Source: Paraburkholderia sp. BL9I2N2
Lineage (GTDB): Bacteria; Pseudomonadota; Gammaproteobacteria; Burkholderiales; Burkholderiaceae
Length of the DNA stretch: 64,000 nucleotides
Assembly (NCBI RefSeq): GCF_004339745.1
Contig: NZ_SMGP01000001.1
Coordinates: forward strand, 1,550,001-1,614,000
Direction of reading: 5' to 3'
The notes beneath the pieces were generated by a model. The model had not been told where the DNA came from. It saw only the letters and a list, made by a program, of their open reading frames with translations, and did no database searches. This document shows, piece after piece, positions 36,086-45,600 of this stretch. The position numbers and the translations under genes are program-made. Position 1 is the stretch's first letter. Every line of letters starts with the position of its first letter.

Positions 36086-36457
36086 AGTCTGTTACCTCTT
36101 TCATTGCCATCGGATGGCGCGAATATATCACTGTGCTCATGGCGATCTCCGGAGCTCAATCGGGAAGCACCGGACTGCAACCCGCACGATCTGCTGCACG
36201 CCCCCCATCTTTTTGCTCATCTAGTCTCGTGTCAGTGCGCCCTAAACGTGCTGGGACGGGCAATGTGCCTTTTGCAGGCTGACGTCAGATGGATGACAGG
36301 CGTCGGGTTATTTTCCTACATCACATGTGGGCGTGGACGACGGCAAACATGTTCATGTGCAAGCCAGGCGTAATTTTAGGAATATTCGGATTTTCTGTTC
36401 ATTGCAGTCCCGATAGGGTGCTCTGGCTCGAGCCAAGTACCACCAATCAGGATAACT
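36086..36457. other. Intergenic region between the FkbM gene and rhs
   Basis: A 372-bp region of lower GC, between two divergently read genes. No supported gene, terminator or repeat was seen; it presumably holds both promoters. Confidence 0.35.
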
Positions 36458-36664
36458 ATGAAAAGAAACAGAAGCAAAGAAACTGCAACTGGAATGGCGG
36501 CCCGCCTGCTGGCAGCATTCATGTTGCTCCTGGTGGCGTTCGGCGCCAATGCCGAGAGTGGAGACGGAGTTTGCGCCCCACTATATGTCAGGTCCGGAGC
36601 GATACAAGGAACCTCGACCTGTTTCGCAAATGCATGGGGAAACACACCCATCAATCTGTCCAAC
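36458..36664 (+). pseudogene. 5' part of an rhs gene split by an IS3-family element
   Basis: 69 codons with a signal-like N-terminus (MKRNRSKE, then a hydrophobic core ending AFGANAES) and a Cys-containing mature start (GDGVCAPLYVRSGAIQGTST). The frame ends exactly at the IS border (36664). Joining codon 69 to 37936, after removing the IS and one copy of the AAC target duplication, gives an uninterrupted frame into the Rhs repeat region. The split is therefore a clean insertion. Without that repair the fragment ends at a TGA formed by the first bases of the IS. Confidence 0.85.
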
Positions 36665-36697
36665 TGAGGTCGGTCGAGACGCGTGGACGCCAACGGG

Positions 36698-37573
36698 TTA
36701 AGCAGCGACCTGATTCAGATAGTATCGCTGCGTGAATGCTACAGGTGACAGGTAATTGAGACGAGCCTGCGTGCGCTGCCGGTTATAAAACATCTCGATG
36801 TATTCGCTGATGGATCGCTTGGCTTCATCGCGCGTGGCGAAGCGTCGATGATAGACCAGCTCGCTTTTTAGCGTGCCCCAAAACGATTCGATCGGCGCGT
36901 TGTCAAAGCAGTTTCCTCGTCGACTCATCGACGCCTGCATGCGGAACTGGCCGACGAGATCCTGATAGGCGTGAGCGCAGTATTGGGACCCACGGTCCGT
37001 GTGATGGATCAGGCCGGGCGCCGGGCGCTGCGATGCAACCGCACGGAACAGCGCCTGCATTACCAGATGCTTCGTCATGCGCTCGCTCATGGCGTAGCCG
37101 ACGAGCTCCCCACTAAACAGATCCTTCAGGCCGGCGAGGTACAGCCAGCCCTCGTCAGTCGCGATATACGTGATGTCGCCGCACCAGGCCTGATTCGGCG
37201 AGGTTGCAGTGAAATCCTGGTTCAGCAGGTTCGGCGCCACCGGTAGGTCGTGCTTCGAATTGGTCGTCGCCTTGAACTTGCGTTTCTGCCTGCAGCGTAG
37301 TCCCAGCTTTTTGCGTAGCCTTTTTATGCGGTGAACACCGAGCCGCACGCCGTGCTCGTCGAGGTGCTTCTGCAAGCGTTCGGGCCCGAAGCTCTCACGC
37401 GTGCGCTGATGCGCCGCCAGCACTTCGGCCTCCAGTCTCGGCTCCTGCTGTGCCCGCAACGACGGCGAGCGCTTGCGCCACGCGTAATAGCCGCTCACGG
37501 AAACGCCCAGCAGCCGGCACATCGGCGGCACCGGATAGTCCTGTCGCATCTGTTCAATCACGCCGTACTTCAC
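36698..37573 (-). CDS. IS3-family transposase OrfB (DDE domain)
   Basis: A 291-residue rve-type integrase. The three catalytic acids are visible: Asp in WCGDITYI near residue 132, Asp in HHTDRGSQY near residue 193, and Glu in NAPIESFWGTL near residue 229. It starts with a GTG overlapping the orfA stop by four bases. In this family the active protein is an OrfAB fusion made by -1 frameshifting; an A7 tract (37603-37609) in orfA is the probable slip site. Confidence 0.92.
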   Translation of the reverse strand: MKYGVIEQMRQDYPVPPMCRLLGVSVSGYYAWRKRSPSLRAQQEPRLEAEVLAAHQRTRESFGPERLQKHLDEHGVRLGVHRIKRLRKKLGLRCRQKRKFKATTNSKHDLPVAPNLLNQDFTATSPNQAWCGDITYIATDEGWLYLAGLKDLFSGELVGYAMSERMTKHLVMQALFRAVASQRPAPGLIHHTDRGSQYCAHAYQDLVGQFRMQASMSRRGNCFDNAPIESFWGTLKSELVYHRRFATRDEAKRSISEYIEMFYNRQRTQARLNYLSPVAFTQRYYLNQVAA

Positions 37574-37872
37574 CGCGACTCCCTCGCAAAGTACGTCGCG
37601 AATTTTTTTAATAAATCGCGCTCCATTTTAACTTCCGCCAGCTCCCGCTTGACTCGCCCGAGTTCCGCTTCGATCTCCGTCAGCGGCTTTTGATGCTGAC
37701 CTACACGTTCCAGCTTGCCTGCCTTCGCAGCACGCACCCAGTTTGCCACCGTCTTCATTGATATCGACAGCCGACGCGCAGCCTCCGATACGCCAACGCC
37801 CTCGGTCATTGCAAGCTTCACCGCCTCTTCACGGAATTCCTTCGTGTAGACGGCTTTGGGGATTCGACTCAT
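37570..37872 (-). CDS. IS3-family transposase OrfA (helix-turn-helix)
   Basis: The start is the ATG at 37872, with GGAGG just before it; the upstream in-frame ATG lacks this. The product has 100 residues: an N-terminal HTH (FREEAVKLAMTEGVGVSEAARRLSIS) and a C-terminal leucine-zipper-like coil (ELGRVKRELAEVKMERDLLKK). It binds the IS ends and, by frameshifting at A7, forms the OrfAB transposase. Confidence 0.92.
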   Translation of the reverse strand: MSRIPKAVYTKEFREEAVKLAMTEGVGVSEAARRLSISMKTVANWVRAAKAGKLERVGQHQKPLTEIEAELGRVKRELAEVKMERDLLKKFATYFARESR

Positions 37873-37935
37873 GTATGCCTCCATTCCTCAATTTTACGGA
37901 ATGTTGGCGTCCACTTTTTCCGGCGGACCTCAAAC

Positions 37936-40134
37936 CACTATTGCGTCAACGAGCCGGCGCGAATCACGCGGTGGTGTGGGACGCCGCCGGACGACACGAG
38001 TGCAGATAATAGTTGTCCGGTGGCTGACCCGGTTTATGCAGATTCAGGTGCAACGACGATCAGGGAAGTTGATTTTCATAGCGGCGACGACCGGCCTTTT
38101 ATTTTCAGCCGCACTTACCGCGCTCGTCCGGTTGCGCGACCAGATTCCGGCTTTGGGTCTCTTTGGGTTCACAACTGGCAGCGCCAGTTAAATCTTGCGA
38201 ACGTAAATGGTGTTCCGTCGCGGGTCACTGCTTACCGTGAAGATGGGAACCCGGTTGTATTTAATAAAGCTTCCGGCGGATGGCGGTCCGCGGACGGAAA
38301 ACCGCTAACGTTGACGCAAAGCGCTTCATCGTGGACGCTTGATGACTTGACCAATGGCAACCGAGAAGCCTATTCCGCACAGGGAATACTGCTGTCTGTT
38401 ACCCAACACGATGGTCGGGTGGCTACGCTGACATACAGCGATGCGAATACCCCCGTCTCCGTGGCACCGGCAGTGGGCCTGCTTGTCGCGGTTACCGAAC
38501 ACGCAGCCGGAACAAATTCCTACTACGATCTGACCATCCGTCTGACTTACGATGCGAAGTACCGTATTACTCAGTTCGCGGATTCGACCGGGAATGTAAC
38601 GCAGTACGGTTATGACGGATTTAGCAACCTTGTTTCTGTTACCTGGGCAGATGGGAGCGTCCGCCGTTACGCCTATGAGGACACGCGCTTCACCAGTGCC
38701 CTAACTGGCGTGATTGACGAGACAGGCACTCGTGTTGCGACCTGGGCATACGATGCGATGGGCCGTGCCACGTCGGTAACCCATCCGAACGCGCAGCAGA
38801 ATGTGTCATTTGCCTACGGTGCAAACACATCCACGGTGACCAGCAACCAGCGCGCGACGACCGTGAACTTCTCCTCGATCGGGGGAATGTCGCGCGCGAC
38901 AGGAAGTGACGCTGGCTACAGCATGGGTTGGGACACTGGAGGCAAACTGACCAGTGACATCACACCATTTGGGAAGAATGTCCAATACAAATATGACGAG
39001 GCTGATCGTCCCATCCAGGCGACTTCGATCAGTAATTCAGGCGGTATAGCGATTACAACGGTGCGCTACGCTGATTCCGTGAGTCTGCGTCCCTATATGG
39101 TCGCAAAACCAGGATGGCTCCGCACATATGTATATGACGCGAACGGCAATGCGACGGGCGTCAGTGAGCGACGGACCACGGATGCAACAGGGGCGGATGG
39201 TTTGGCCGCGGCCTTGGCTGACGGCCCGACCCGTACCTACGGAATGGTGTATGACTCGTCGAACCGTTTGACGTTTGCCCAGATGTACGACGACGGGCAG
39301 TTGACGGGTGAATGGGGGATAACGCAAGACGCGACCGGCAACCTGCGATCGGTTAGCGACAGGAAGACTGGAAACATACTTATAGTTTCCCAGCGAGATT
39401 CAGCGCACCGGGCGATCAAGTTCAACAGCCCAGGCTTCACTGCGAATCCCTATTACGACGCACGTGGACGGCTGATCGGTTTCCAATACTTCGAAGATGC
39501 AAGTCCGCTAAACGGAAATGTTCAACGCGCCCTCAAAGTCAACTACACGTACGCTGCGGATGGAACTCTGGTGGCGCGTGCAGGTACTGTGTCGACAAAT
39601 CTCGGCCCCGACTTTTCCATCAGTGATGATGAGATTGACAAGTGGCTTGAGAATGTCGAGTCTGGAGTCTTGCCCGCAGGGCCATCGCTTAATCTGCTCG
39701 GTATGGTTAGGGGGCTGCAGTTCGTGCAGGAGCCGGGACTGGAGCCGGTGTGTCCTGAGTGCGCAATCGCTGCAGGCGCTCGTTTTGCCTGGCTTGTATT
39801 CCAGCTTGCCAAAGACCCGATGTGGGCCAGCAAGCAAGGCATTCAGCAGGCGACGGAAGCGAAGCAGTGCAAGCCAACGGGCGTGAATAGTGCCGGAGAC
39901 CTTACTTTCAAGACGGGTCACTATGCCTCCCGTTTGGAAGCGGAGGGTGTAAATGTCGCAAACGCAGAGGGCCAGGTTGCAGATGCTGTGACCGGTATGA
40001 TGCCGGACATGCTTCCCAATACAAGCGCGGTTGGCAGAATGACCGTTGACGGCGTCCTGGTTGAGTTCCGGGTGCGTATCCTGCCGAATGGCACAGCGAG
40101 TGTGGGAACTATTTTTCCTGTGAAAGGATACTGA
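37936..40134 (+). pseudogene. 3' part of the interrupted rhs gene (YD repeats and variable C-terminal domain)
   Basis: After the IS the frame continues (HYCVNEPARITRW...) into DPVYADSGATTIREVDF and about ten YD-type repeats (FADSTGNVTQYGYDGFSN; WADGSVRRYAYED; ANGNATGVSER). The usual conserved Rhs core end (DPxG, NxYxY) is not evident. After FQYFEDASPLNGN the last ~200 residues leave the repeat pattern and include two Cys-X2-Cys-like segments and a final domain (LTFKTGHYASRLEAEGVNV...IFPVKGY). Such tails are usually toxins. The downstream gene is a candidate immunity partner. Without a promoter after the IS, expression is doubtful. Confidence 0.8.
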
Positions 40135-40135
40135 T

Positions 40136-40516
40136 GTGATTCGCGCACTTACCGACGACGAAAAATACTTCATCCGTGGCGTAGCATCACGGCTTGACAG
40201 TGAAGCGCGCAACAGGCTGATGAATGACCTGGCAATCGCACAGGTAGAAGCCGAACTGGCGGACGGAGAATTGATCCAAATCTGCCTTGAAGGATATCAG
40301 CATCCACATGGTGGCGGCCAGAGCCTATACCCGGTTGAGGGAGAAGTGAGCGACGAGGATGGCTCGTTGATATCCCTGCTTTTGTTCGCCGATCCGGCCG
40401 ACCGTTTGTATGAGCTTGAATATTTGCGGTGGGGCGATGGACCATTGCAACAACCAAATTGGTCGACACTTAGGTTTATACCTGATGTGTCTCCTGCCGA
40501 TCACAGCGCCGAGTAA
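40136..40516 (+). CDS. Putative immunity protein for the Rhs C-terminal domain
   Basis: A 126-residue protein starting at a GTG (40136) two bases after the rhs stop codon (TGATGTG), so translationally coupled if rhs is expressed. No signal peptide: cytosolic, which fits a toxin acting inside cells such as a nuclease. The N-terminal part is DDEKYFIRGVASRLDSEARNRLMNDL and the C-terminal part has W/Y-rich beta-strand pieces (LYELEYLRWGDG). I recall a DUF of similar small proteins (DUF6984-like) next to polymorphic toxins but cannot confirm it. Base composition is lower in GC than the core. Confidence 0.6.
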   Translation: MIRALTDDEKYFIRGVASRLDSEARNRLMNDLAIAQVEAELADGELIQICLEGYQHPHGGGQSLYPVEGEVSDEDGSLISLLLFADPADRLYELEYLRWGDGPLQQPNWSTLRFIPDVSPADHSAE

Positions 40517-40845
40517 CGAGGATGCGAGCAACGAGGATCGACTTATCAGGACGTCTTCGCTCGCGCGCCAAAGCTGTTTGACGCACGCATCAAAATTGAG
40601 TCGCCTACTGACTACCCCTGAACAGGGCAAAATCGCCGCACGATATGCACCGGCCCGGCACGGGGGCACGAACTGGACTGTCTGGATTTTAGACAAGTCA
40701 CGTGCTTTGTTGGTCGCCATTGAAGGACAGCGTTGGCTTGAATGGCAAACGAGACACAAGTCGCGGCGCCCAACGCCGCTGCATCCACCGGCACCTCAAG
40801 CAACAAACCCCTTCGGCTCGAGCACTTAAGCGTGTAGCCCCGGAG

Positions 40846-40880
40846 TTATCAACAACCCTGTCAACCCAAACTGGGGATAA
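40846..40880. repeat. 35-bp DnaA-box-like repeat, copy C
   Basis: TTATCAACA...TGGGGATAA, 30 of 35 bases identical to copy B, with the same TCAAC core. It lies just after the Rhs module. Confidence 0.7.
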
Positions 40881-41001
40881 CGTCGAGGCATCCCAGGTTC
40901 TTCGTTCCGTGAAAAAGCTACCGCTCCGGGCCTGCTGGTTCATTCCGTACCGCCTGCACAATTCCCCATGCGTTCAAGGTGTTAGCCTGCTTGTCAGATA
41001 G

Positions 41002-41036
41002 TTTTCAACAGGCTCATCAACAAAAAGTGGGGATAA
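41002..41036. repeat. 35-bp DnaA-box-like repeat, copy D
   Basis: TTTTCAACA...TGGGGATAA, 27 of 35 bases identical to copy B. It lies 121 bases after copy C and 35 bases before the efflux operon's end. Confidence 0.65.
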
Positions 41037-41070
41037 GTCCGCGGCGATCAGTACGGAATCCCAGGTTTGG

Positions 41071-42600
41071 CTAGTCGGCGATGCCCGCGTTCGCTGCCCG
41101 AATCGCCGAGGCCGAGGCCGAAGTCGAAGCGGACGCGGATGACGCAGCCGGCTCCATCGGCGGATTCCCCATCGCCTGGAACAACGCCGCCGTATCCGTC
41201 AGACGCGCGCTCGTATAGCGGATCTCATCGAGCTGCGCGTTGCGAAACTGCTGCTCACTCGAACGCGCTGACGCGATAGGCAACGCGCCCAATCGATAGC
41301 GCCCCGAGGTTTCGTCGAAGATGCCTTGCGCCGAACGCGCGGCAACGTTCGCGGCGTCCAGCGCCTGCGAGTCGTGCTCCAGCGCGGCGAGCGTGTCGGC
41401 GACATTCTGGAATGCGGCGAGTACCGTCTGTTTGTACTGCGAGACCGTCGCATCGTACGTATCGACCGCTGCGCGCCGTTGCGCGAACAGGGCGCCGCCG
41501 TGAAACAGCGGCTGTGACAGCGACGCGCCGATGCTCCAGATCGCGCCCGCGCCGGACAGCGCCACCGGCCAGCTAAAGCCGCCTTGTCCCATCGACGCGC
41601 TCAACGACAGGCTCGGGAACATCTGCGCCGTGGCGACGCCGACATCGGCCGCCGCGGCCTTCAAGGCGGCGTCGGCGGCCTGAATGTCGGGACGCGCGCG
41701 CAGCAGTTCCGACGGCACCACCACGGGCACCTGTTCAGGCACATGCAACTGGGCGAGTTCGAGATCGTCCGGCGCGGCATCCGGTGTGCGGCCCAGCAGC
41801 ACCGCGAGCGCGTGACGCGTGCTCAGCCATTGCTGCTTCAGCCCCGGCAAGCTCGCCGACAGACTCGCCGCGCTCTGTTGCGCGCTCAACTGGTCGGCAT
41901 GCGAAACGGCGCCCAATGCATAGCGCCGCTGCGTGTCGCGAGCCTGATCGTTGGCGATCGTCACGAGCCGTTCGGTCGTTTCGATCTGCGCACGCAGCGC
42001 GGCGCTCGTGATCGCGGCGCTCACGATATTGGCGGCCAGCGCCCGGCGCGCGGCGTCGAACTGATACGCCTGCACGTTGACGCGCGCCGCGAGCGCCGCG
42101 TCGGCCAGACGCGCGGCGCCGAACAGATCGAACGTATAGTGCGCCTGCAATTGACCGACGAAGATGTTGTACAGAAACGTGTTCGGTCCGATCTCGGGGA
42201 TCGCCAATGCGCGGTTGCGCGTCGCCTGGCCGCCGAGATCGACGGTCGGCAGCATCGAGCTGCCGATCTGCGCACGCAACTGCTCACGCGCGGCGGCAAG
42301 ACTCTTGTCCGTCGCGGCGAGCGTCGGACTATTACGCAGGCCTTCGTCGACGAGCGCGTTCAGCGCGTCCGACTGATACAGCTTCCACCATTCGGGCACC
42401 GGCTTCGCGCCGACCACGAACTGCTGCGTGACGCCTTGCGCGGGCACGGTTTGCGTCGGCTGTGCTTCGGCGCCGTAGTGTGCCGGTTGCGGCATCGCGG
42501 GCGGCTCGCCGCTCGGCCCGAACGAGCAGGCGGCGAGCGCGCATGCCATGCCGGTGAGCGCGGCGCGGCCCGCGTGTCGGAGCAACGAGAGATTAGCCAT
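41071..42600 (-). CDS. Outer membrane factor of an RND efflux pump (OprM/NodT family lipoprotein)
   Basis: The start is the ATG at 42600, two bases after the RND stop codon; a TTG at 42606 extends it. The product has 509 residues. A lipobox (LAACSFG) near residue 26 gives an acylated Cys. The TolC-like fold shows the internal duplication (SPTLAATDKSLAAAREQLRAQ; RPDIQAADAALKAAAADVGVA). It would form the outer membrane channel for the RND pump just upstream. Its C-terminal tail is Ser/Ala-rich and low complexity (SASASTSASASAI). No signs of decay. Confidence 0.92.
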   Translation of the reverse strand: MANLSLLRHAGRAALTGMACALAACSFGPSGEPPAMPQPAHYGAEAQPTQTVPAQGVTQQFVVGAKPVPEWWKLYQSDALNALVDEGLRNSPTLAATDKSLAAAREQLRAQIGSSMLPTVDLGGQATRNRALAIPEIGPNTFLYNIFVGQLQAHYTFDLFGAARLADAALAARVNVQAYQFDAARRALAANIVSAAITSAALRAQIETTERLVTIANDQARDTQRRYALGAVSHADQLSAQQSAASLSASLPGLKQQWLSTRHALAVLLGRTPDAAPDDLELAQLHVPEQVPVVVPSELLRARPDIQAADAALKAAAADVGVATAQMFPSLSLSASMGQGGFSWPVALSGAGAIWSIGASLSQPLFHGGALFAQRRAAVDTYDATVSQYKQTVLAAFQNVADTLAALEHDSQALDAANVAARSAQGIFDETSGRYRLGALPIASARSSEQQFRNAQLDEIRYTSARLTDTAALFQAMGNPPMEPAASSASASTSASASAIRAANAGIAD

Positions 42601-42602
42601 GC

Positions 42603-45600
42603 TCAATTCCCCGTATGCGTCGTGCCGGACGCGGACGGCGCTTGCGGCTCGCGTTCGTCGGCACGCACGCGGAACGACGCGGCATACAGCGCGGGCAGAT
42701 AGAACAGCGTGAGGATGGTGGCGCTCGTAATGCCGCCCATCAGCGCGGTCGCCATCGGACCGAAGAAGTTCGAGCGCAACAGCGGAATCAGCGCGAGCAC
42801 GGCGGCGGCCGCGGTCAGCGTGATCGGCCGGAAGCGCCGCACGGTCGCGCCGACAATCGCATCGAACCGCTTATGTCCCGACGCAATGTCCTGTTCGATC
42901 TGATCGACCAGAATCACCGAGTTGCGCATGATGATGCCGAACATCGCGATCACGCCGAGCATCGCGACAAAGCCGAACGGCTGGCCGAACAGCAGCAGCG
43001 TGAGCACCACGCCGATCAGCCCGAGCGGCGCGGTCAGCACGACCATCAGCACGCGCGCGAAGCTCTGCAACTGGATCATCAACAGCGTGAGCACGGCGAT
43101 GATCATGATCGGCATCTGCGCGTTGATCGAGGTCTGGCCTTTGCCGCTTTCCTCGACCGAGCCGCCGATTTCGATCCGGTAGCCAACCGGCAGGCTGGCG
43201 CGAATCGGGCCCAGCGCCTTGTCCACCGCGTGCGTGACGTCGATGCCTTGCGCGCCGGGCGCGACGTCGGACTGCACGGTGAGGGTCGGCTGACGGTCGC
43301 GTTCCCAGATCACGCCGTATTCGAGGTCGTTGCGCAAGTGGCCGAGCGTGCCGAGCGGCACGGGACCGTTCGGCGTTGGCATGGCCAGCGTGACGAGTTG
43401 CGCGGGGTCCACGCGTTCGGCCTTCGGCGCGCGCAGATCGACGCTGATCAGTTTGTCGCGCTCGCGGTACTGCGTGACGGTGTAGCCGGAGAGCGTCATC
43501 GCGAGAAAGCTCGATATGTCGTCGGAGCTCACGCCGAGTTCGCGCGCTTTCTTCTGATCGACTTCGAAGCGCACCGAGCGCTCGGCGGGTTCGTCCCAAT
43601 CGAACTGGACGTTACTGGTGCCGCGGTTCGAACGCAGGGTCGCGGCGACGCGCTCTGCGATCGAACGCACGGTGGCGATATCGTCGCCGCTCACGCGGAA
43701 CTGCACCGGATAGCCGACGGGCGGCCCATTCTCCAGGCGCGACAAACGCGTGCGAATCGCCGGAAAGTTGTTGCGCAATTCCGGTTCGAGCCATTGCGCG
43801 AGTTTTTCGCGATCCTTCACCGACTTCGCTGTGATCACGAACTGCGCGAAATTCGGCTGCGGCAATTGTTGATCGAGCGGCAGATAGAAACGCGGTGCGC
43901 CGGTGCCCACGAAGTCGACCGTATGATCGATTTCCGGGCGGCCCACCAGCGCTTTTTCGAGCCGCGTGGCCTCACGCAAGGTAGCTTCGAACGACGCGCC
44001 TTCGGGCAGCCGCACGTCCACCAGCAACTCGGGACGGTCCGAACTCGGGAAGAACTGTTGCGGCACCAGCGTGAAGCCGGCCATGGCCAGCACGAACAGC
44101 ACGACAGTGATCGCCAGCACGACGAAGCGCCGCTCGATGCACCAGCCGACCCAGCCGCGCAGGCGCCGGTAAAAACGCGTGTCGTAAATGTCGTGCTCAT
44201 GATCGTCGGGCAGATGAGTTTCGTGCGCCTCGCGCTTGCGCTCGGGCAGCAGGTGATAGCCGAGCAACGGAATCAGCACGACCGCGGCGAGCCACGAGGC
44301 GATCAGCGCGATCGCCGACACTTCGAAAATCGAGCGCGTGTATTCACCGGTGCTCGACTTGGCCAGCGCGATCGGCAGGAACCCGGCGACGGTGACGAGC
44401 GTGCCGGTCAGCATCGGAAACGCGGTGCTGGTGTACGCATAGGCTGCGGCGCGCGTACGGTTCCAGCCTTGCTCCAGCTTGACCGACATCATCTCGACCG
44501 CGATGATCGCGTCATCGACGAGCAGTCCCAAGGCGAGCACCAGCGTGCCGAGCGACACCTTGTGCAGGCCGATGTCGAACAGATACATGCACAGCGCGGT
44601 GACGGCGAGCACCACCGGGATCGAGATCACGACCACCATGCCGGTGCGCACGCCGAGCGATATCAGGCTCACCACCAGCACGATCGCCACCGCTTCGGCG
44701 ACGGCTTCGAGGAAGTCGTCGACCGAACGCGCGACCGCGTCCGGCATGCTCGACACTTCGACTAACTGCAAGCCGGCGGGCAGCGCCCTTCGCAACTGCA
44801 CCATCTGCTGATCGAGCGCCTTGCCGAGGCGGATCACGTCGCCGCCCGGCTGCATGGTCACGCCGATGCCGAGCACGGCCTTACCGCCCGCCCGCATCTG
44901 CGTGATAACCGGATCGTCGTAGCCGCGTTTGATCGTGGCGATATCGCCGAGACGGAACGAGCGGTTGTTGATGCGGATCAGCGTGTCGGCGAGCGCGTTG
45001 ACGTCCTTGAACTGGCCGGTGGGGCGCACGAACACGCGGTCGTCCGTGGTGGTCAGCGTGCCGGCCTGCGACACGCTGTTCTGCGAATTGATGGCCTGGC
45101 CGAGCTGCTGCGGCGAGATCCCGAGGCGCGTGAGTTGCGTGTTGGCGATCTCGATGTAGATGTGCTGATCCGGGTCGCCGAAATAATCGACCTTGCCGAC
45201 GCCCGGCACGCGCAGCAGCACCGTGCGCAACTGGTCCGCGTAGTCGTGCAGTTGCGCGGGAGAAAAGCCGTCGCCTTCGAGCGTGTAGATGTTGGTGTAG
45301 ACGTCGCCGAATTCGTCGTTGAAGAACGGGCCTTGAATACCTTGCGGCAGCGTCGCCGCAATATCGCCGACTTTCTTGCGCACCTGGTACCAGGTCTCGG
45401 GCACGTCCTTGACCGGCGCCGAGTCCTTCATGGAGAAGAACATCAGCGATTCGCCGGGGCGCGAGTAGCTGCGCACGAAATCGATGGCGGGCGTCTCCTG
45501 CAATTTGCGGCCGATGCGGTCCGTGACCTGTTCCTGCATCTGGCGCGCGGTGGCGCCCGGCCAGAAGGTGCGGATCACCATCACGCGGAACGTGAAGGGC

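Larger units (their letters stand above)
36665..37932 (-). mobile_element. IS3-family insertion sequence
   Basis: 1268 bp. The ends are imperfect 30-bp inverted repeats (23 of 30 identical) starting TGAGGTC and with TGGACGCCAAC at the inner end. A 3-bp target duplication AAC flanks it (36662-36664 and 37933-37935). It encodes orfA and orfB on the minus strand. The element is complete and both frames are intact, so it is probably recent and may be mobile. Confidence 0.9.
40517..41070. other. Intergenic region at the right edge of the Rhs island
   Basis: A 554-bp region. It holds 35-bp repeat copies C and D. A 31-codon frame (40742-40837, starting MANETQVAAPNAA) is too short and lacks support; it might be the start of a lost gene. 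Nothing else is called. Confidence 0.4.

Noticed and set aside
35105..36373. A 414-codon plus-strand frame over the FkbM gene
   Set aside because: It is antisense to a methyltransferase with clear SAM and FkbM motifs; its residues look random.
30876..41036. Chromosomal replication origin
   Set aside because: DnaA-box-like pairs are present but there is no dnaA/dnaN/gyrB neighbourhood and no clustered AT-rich unwinding element.
42615..44765. A 716-codon plus-strand open frame over the RND gene
   Set aside because: It is a mirror frame of the RND transporter; it has an extreme Arg/His content and no family motifs.
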